The notes beneath the pieces are model-generated. The model was given only the letters and a program-made list of their open reading frames with translations, searched no databases and was not told the origin of the DNA. The translations under genes and the position numbers were made by a program. 64,000 nt of DNA from Brenneria corticis (GTDB lineage Bacteria > Pseudomonadota > Gammaproteobacteria > Enterobacterales > Enterobacteriaceae): positions 1 to 64,000 of the forward strand of contig NZ_KZ819087.1 of the NCBI RefSeq assembly GCF_003115855.1, written 5' to 3'. This document shows positions 60,206 to 64,000 of the stretch, piece after piece (the first letter of the stretch is position 1; each line of letters opens with the position of its first letter).

Positions 60206-61603
60206 ATGACAACGACGCGTATTGAAAAAGACTCAATGGGGCCGATTGACGTTCCTGCCGACCGCTTATGGGGCGCTCAGACGCAGCGATCGCTTGAGCA
60301 TTTCCGTATTTCAGAAGAAAAAATGCCGCGCGCGCTGATTTATGCGCTGGCGCAGACCAAACGCGCCGCCGCCAGCGTTAATATAGACCTTAAGCTGCTT
60401 CCGGCGGATCGCGGCAACGCCATTATAGAGGCCGCCGATGAAGTCCTGGCCGGCAAGCATGGCGACGAGTTTCCGTTGGCCATCTGGCAAACCGGCTCCG
60501 GCACCCAAAGCAATATGAATATGAACGAGGTGCTGGCGAACCGCGCCAGCGAACTGCTGGGCGGGGAGCGGGGGAGCGACCGGCTGGTCCATCCCAATGA
60601 CGACGTCAATAAAAGCCAAAGCTCCAACGACGTTTTTCCCACGGCGATGCACGTCGCGGCGGTGGTGGCGATTAATGAACACCTTATCCCTGAGTTGAAG
60701 GTGCTGCATCAGACGCTGGCGGCGAAAGCGGAAAAGTTTAAAGACATCGTAAAAATCGGCCGCACCCATCTGCAGGATGCCACGCCGTTGACCTTGGGAC
60801 AGGAAATTTCCGGCTGGGCGGCCATGCTGCAACACAGCCTGAAGCATATCCAGGACAGCGTGCCCCATCTGGCCGAACTGGCGCTGGGCGGAACCGCCGT
60901 CGGCACCGGGCTGAATACCCATCCGGAATATGCCGTGCGCGTCGCCGCCGAACTGGCGCGCCTTACCGGCCAGCCGTTTGTCACCGCGCCGAACAAGTTC
61001 GAGTCGCTGGGCACCTGCGACGCGCTGGTTCACGGACATGGCGCATTGAAAGGGTTGGCGGCGTCATTGATGAAGATTGCCAATGACGTGCGCTGGCTGG
61101 CTTCCGGGCCGCGCTGCGGCATCGGCGAACTGAGCATTCCGGAAAATGAACCCGGCAGTTCCATCATGCCCGGTAAAGTCAATCCCACGCAGTGTGAAGC
61201 GGTTACCATGCTGAGCAGTCAGGTGCTGGGCAATGACGTCGCCGTCAATATCGGGGGCGCTTCAGGCAACTTCGAACTCAACGTCTACCGTCCCCTGGTG
61301 ATTCATAATTTCCTGCAGTCCGTCCGTCTGCTGGCCGACGGCATTAAAAGCTTTAACGACCACTGCGCCGTCGGCATTGAGCCGAATCGTGAGCGTATCG
61401 ATCAGCTGCTGAACGAATCGCTGATGCTGGTTACGGCGCTGAACACCCATATCGGTTATGACAAGGCCGCTGAAATCGCCAAAAAGGCGCATAAGGAAGG
61501 ACTGACGTTGAAAGCCTCCGCGCTGAAACTGGGCTATCTCACCGAAGAGCAGTTCGATGAGTGGGTTCGGCCTGAGGATATGGTCGGCAGTCTGAAAAGC
61601 TGA
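60206..61603 (+). CDS. fumC: Class II fumarate hydratase
   Basis: The oxygen-stable, iron-free fumarase that interconverts fumarate and malate. The 465 residues carry the three conserved regions: GRTHLQDATPLTLGQE with the catalytic His, GTAVGTGLNT, and the SS-loop signature GSSIMPGKVNPTQCE. AAGGAG lies upstream of the ATG. The 165 bases to manA form a divergent promoter region; SoxRS control is known in E. coli but I could not identify a soxbox by eye. Confidence 0.98.
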   Translation: MTTTRIEKDSMGPIDVPADRLWGAQTQRSLEHFRISEEKMPRALIYALAQTKRAAASVNIDLKLLPADRGNAIIEAADEVLAGKHGDEFPLAIWQTGSGTQSNMNMNEVLANRASELLGGERGSDRLVHPNDDVNKSQSSNDVFPTAMHVAAVVAINEHLIPELKVLHQTLAAKAEKFKDIVKIGRTHLQDATPLTLGQEISGWAAMLQHSLKHIQDSVPHLAELALGGTAVGTGLNTHPEYAVRVAAELARLTGQPFVTAPNKFESLGTCDALVHGHGALKGLAASLMKIANDVRWLASGPRCGIGELSIPENEPGSSIMPGKVNPTQCEAVTMLSSQVLGNDVAVNIGGASGNFELNVYRPLVIHNFLQSVRLLADGIKSFNDHCAVGIEPNRERIDQLLNESLMLVTALNTHIGYDKAAEIAKKAHKEGLTLKASALKLGYLTEEQFDEWVRPEDMVGSLKS

Positions 61604-61626
61604 TTGCGCTACGCTGTAGTTTGCCT

Positions 61627-61662
61627 GCCTGCCGGGGAGCGATCTCCGGCAGGCGTCGTTTT
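61627..61662 (+). terminator. fumC terminator
   Basis: GCCTGCCGG (61627-61635) pairs perfectly with CCGGCAGGC (61646-61654) and is followed by GTCGTTTTA. It starts 24 bases after the fumC stop and borders the 3' end of tus. Confidence 0.75.
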
Positions 61663-62593
61663 ACGGCGCGTCGGTGTACAGGTGCAGGCGGGGGATCAGC
61701 AAACGCAGCGGCGTCGCCTGTGGTTTATGTTTATGCTTTATGTTGTTGGCATCATAGTTATTCAGCCCGCCGATAACCGGAACTTCGCCGCCGCTCTCCT
61801 GCTGGCACAGCACCAACAGCGGAGACGGGCAGGGATGCTGCACCTGCTTCTGCCGTTGCGCGTACCAGACTCTGGCGATGGGCTGGACTTTGACCGGCCG
61901 CTTTATCTTTAGCGTCGCCCGTTGCGGCAATCGCAATAGGGTTTCGATCTCCCGCTCCACTAATCCCGCCCACTGTTCCTTGCTGTACGGCGCCGGGCCT
62001 CTGCCGGCCTTCAGGCTTTTTTGCAGTTTCTCCAGCAGTTCGGCGCGCGTCATGTTTTTGATGATATGTTTATTCGCCCATCCAAAGCGTACCGACGTCG
62101 GGTTGACGATGGGCGTCAGCGTTCGGTAGGCGCTTAGGGTGATCAGCCCGCGCAGATGGGTATGCACAAACTCAAAGCGCTGTTCTGGCTCCAGCCCCGA
62201 CTCCACGGTCACTATCTGTTCCAGCTCTTTCTTCAGCCCATTGATATCGGCGATAAGCCGTTGCGCCTGTTGATACTGGTGGTGGTCGACGGAAAAACAG
62301 AGCGCGCCGGGAAGCCGGATGGCGGCTTTGCTGCTGATGGTCTCCGGGTAGTGGTGGATAAACAGGCGTTGAAAATGCGCCAGTCCTAATTCGCGCGCTT
62401 CCTGGCCGACGTACTGTTGCACGGCGATTTGCGAGATGGCGTCGTGCTCGGCGCCTTTTTCGATATCGGGCAGGGAATAAACCCGGCCCGCCAGCAGTCT
62501 GAACTCGGCAAATTGCGTCTGCATCAGGGCCAGTTTTTCTTCCAGCGCGGCAAAGCAACGGTGCATACGGTCAATCAGCGTATAACGGTCCAT
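61661..62593 (-). CDS. tus: DNA replication terminus site-binding protein Tus
   Basis: Binds Ter sites as a monomer and stops replication forks coming from one side. The 310 residues match Tus in length and in key DNA-contact segments (FGWANKHIIKNMTRAELLEKLQKSL shortened to its place near 170-195; the HLRGLITLSAYRTLTPI region; and ATLKIKRPVKVQPIARVWY). A Ter site lies 12 bases upstream of its start, so Tus should repress its own gene, as in E. coli. Confidence 0.96.
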   Translation of the reverse strand: MDRYTLIDRMHRCFAALEEKLALMQTQFAEFRLLAGRVYSLPDIEKGAEHDAISQIAVQQYVGQEARELGLAHFQRLFIHHYPETISSKAAIRLPGALCFSVDHHQYQQAQRLIADINGLKKELEQIVTVESGLEPEQRFEFVHTHLRGLITLSAYRTLTPIVNPTSVRFGWANKHIIKNMTRAELLEKLQKSLKAGRGPAPYSKEQWAGLVEREIETLLRLPQRATLKIKRPVKVQPIARVWYAQRQKQVQHPCPSPLLVLCQQESGGEVPVIGGLNNYDANNIKHKHKPQATPLRLLIPRLHLYTDAP

Positions 62594-62604
62594 GGCGTTA
62601 TCTA

Positions 62605-62625
62605 TCTTAGTTACAACATACTAAT
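62605..62625 (-). other. Ter site (TerB-like), Tus-binding
   Basis: On the minus strand ATTAGTATGTTGTAACTAAGA matches E. coli TerB (AGTATGTTGTAACTAAAG) over nearly its whole length, including the invariant core GTTGTAAC. It sits directly upstream of tus, over the expected promoter. From the E. coli orientation rule, the non-permissive face should point to higher coordinates, so leftward forks would be stopped here. Confidence 0.92.
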
Positions 62626-62702
62626 AGTTATAATACCAATCCCCGCCGGCAGCAACCGTGATTTGGTTCGCCTGGCAGGGATTAATCGGGCAGGGGGTGA
62701 AA

Positions 62703-63977
62703 TCAGGCCAATTGTTTCAGGCGGAAGCTGACCGCCAGGGCGACCAGCAGCAGGGATGCCAGAAAGGCGGTGATGCCCGGCCAGCCGTAAGCGTGCCAGA
62801 ATACGCCGCCCAGCGTCCCGGCCAGGCTGGACCCCAGATAATAGCAAAACAGATACATGGATGAAGCCTGGCCTTTGGCCCGGCGCGCGCGCTGGCCAAT
62901 CCAGCCGCTGGCGACGGCATGGGCGGCAAAAAAACCGGCGGAATAGAGCATCATGCCGATAAACACGCACGCCAGCGGGCTTAAGGCGGTAACGCCCAGT
63001 CCCAGCAGCATCAGCCCGATGGAAATGCCGAGCACCGGTCCCCGGCCGTAGCGGGAAGTCAGTGCCCCGGCTTTAGGCGAGCTGTAGCTCCCGGTCAGGA
63101 AAACCACCGACAGCAGGCCGACAATCGACTGATTGAGCAGGTAAGGGGATTCCAGCAGGCGATAGCCGATATAGTTGAAGAGGGTAACGAACGAGCCCAT
63201 CAGCAGAAAGCCCTGCAGAAACAGTAACGGCAATCCGGCGTCGTGCCAGTGCAGTTTCGCATTCAGCCACAGGGTTTTGGGACGCAAAGAGCCGGCGCGG
63301 AAATGGCGGGAGTCGGGCAAAATTTTCCAGAAGGTTAATGCGGCGATTAACGCCAGAACGCCGATCGTCCCCACGGCAATCCGCCAGGGGAAATAGTCGC
63401 TCAATACGCCGCTGACCAGCCGTCCGCTCATGCCGCCGATGGAATTACCGCTGATATAAAGCCCCATGGAGAAAGCCAGCACGCTGGGGTGGATCTCTTC
63501 GCTCAGGTAACTCATGGCGACGGCCGCCACGCCGCTGAGCGATAGGCCGATCATCGCCCGCATAATCAGCACCCCTTGCCAACTGCTCATAAAGGCGCAA
63601 ATAAGCGTGCAGGCGGCGGCCAGCATCAGCGAGACCGTCATCACGTTCTTGCGTCCGAGGGTATCGGACAAGGGGCCGGTAAACAGCAGCCCAATCGCCA
63701 GCGTGACCGTTGATACCGAAAGCGACAGGCTGCTGGCGGCCGGAGAAATGGCGAAATCCTGCGAAAGAAGCGGCAATAGGGGCTGTACGCAGTAAAGCAG
63801 GGCGAAAGTGGCGAAGCCGGCGGAAAACAGAGCCAGTGTCACGCGCATAAACTGCGGCGTGCCGCGTTTGATATAGGGTGATTTGCCGGTTGCGATAGGT
63901 TTGGGGGAAAGCGCTTCCACATCGGTGCTGATGGAAGCGGGCATAGAAGGCGATGCCGGAGATGACGGGGTACTCAA
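62703..63977 (-). CDS. ynfM: Major facilitator superfamily transporter YnfM
   Basis: A 12-helix MFS carrier of 424 residues, nearly collinear with E. coli YnfM: IKRGTPQFMRVTLALFSAG at about 38-56, the loop motif GPLSDTLGRKNVM, YLSEEIHPSVLAFSMGLYISGNS and ARRAKGQASSMYLFCYYLG. Its substrate is unconfirmed; E. coli YnfM is listed as a putative arabinose or drug exporter, without strong evidence. The first 35 residues are Ser/Pro-rich and variable. Its start ATG lies 24 bases from the window end, so its promoter is outside. Confidence 0.93.
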   Translation of the reverse strand: MSTPSSPASPSMPASISTDVEALSPKPIATGKSPYIKRGTPQFMRVTLALFSAGFATFALLYCVQPLLPLLSQDFAISPAASSLSLSVSTVTLAIGLLFTGPLSDTLGRKNVMTVSLMLAAACTLICAFMSSWQGVLIMRAMIGLSLSGVAAVAMSYLSEEIHPSVLAFSMGLYISGNSIGGMSGRLVSGVLSDYFPWRIAVGTIGVLALIAALTFWKILPDSRHFRAGSLRPKTLWLNAKLHWHDAGLPLLFLQGFLLMGSFVTLFNYIGYRLLESPYLLNQSIVGLLSVVFLTGSYSSPKAGALTSRYGRGPVLGISIGLMLLGLGVTALSPLACVFIGMMLYSAGFFAAHAVASGWIGQRARRAKGQASSMYLFCYYLGSSLAGTLGGVFWHAYGWPGITAFLASLLLVALAVSFRLKQLA

Positions 63978-64000
63978 AATAAATCCAGATTTAGGAAAAG

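Overview
The window is chromosomal DNA from a plant-associated member of the Enterobacterales, most likely Pectobacteriaceae (Brenneria/Dickeya/Pectobacterium-like). Gene content and order follow the Escherichia coli tonB-trp-topA-cysB-rsx-fumC-tus stretch almost gene for gene. The differences from E. coli point to the soft-rot and tree-pathogen group: trpG and trpD are separate genes, a KdgM-type porin lies downstream of trp, and there is an assimilatory nitrate operon (nasR-nasFEDBA) and a clustered L-arabinose locus (araBA / araFGHC). A tus gene with its own Ter site puts the right end near the replication terminus. The genus is an inference from gene content; no rRNA or tRNA is present to settle it.

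Layout. 1-7.5 kb: a chemoreceptor, yciI, tonB with a probable Fur site, yciA-yciB-yciC, a YkgJ-type cysteine-cluster protein, ompW with a perfect FNR site, and a KdgM-family porin behind an AT-rich upstream region. 7.8-14.65 kb: the complete trp operon on the minus strand (trpE-G-D-CF-B-A) with promoter, TrpR operator, Trp-rich leader peptide and attenuator. 14.7-16.4 kb: rnm (yciV) and yciO. 16.4-28.6 kb: nitrate assimilation. NasR is an ANTAR antiterminator; nasFED encode a nitrate ABC importer; nasB is a siroheme nitrite reductase carrying a NirD-like tail; nasA is a molybdopterin nitrate reductase fused to a CysJ-like diflavin reductase. The control region has an NtrC-type site, a sigma-54 promoter and a leader terminator, so ammonium limitation and nitrate should both be needed for expression.

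28.8-38.4 kb: rluB, btuR, yciK, sohB, yciN, topA, cysB, nth. 38.4-44.1 kb: rsxABCDGE, the membrane electron-transfer complex, with a 45-residue tandem repeat in the RsxC tail. 44.4-52.6 kb: L-arabinose uptake and first catabolic steps (araBA divergent from araFGHC, with no araD here). 52.7-64 kb: ydgJ, yfeH, add, an Acr3-like carrier, ydgA, manA, fumC, tus with Ter, and ynfM.

The least ordinary feature is a pair of related non-coding mobile elements of about 380 bp, at 17918-18295 and 29748-30135. Both have Tn5/IS50-like ends (CTGTCTCTTA...), perfect 8-bp target duplications and no transposase gene, and both sit inside the same kind of GC-rich palindrome. Their interiors differ in sequence but keep the same set of base-paired stems through compensatory changes, which suggests that a folded RNA or DNA structure is under selection. 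One copy lies between the likely NtrC site and the sigma-54 promoter of the nas operon.
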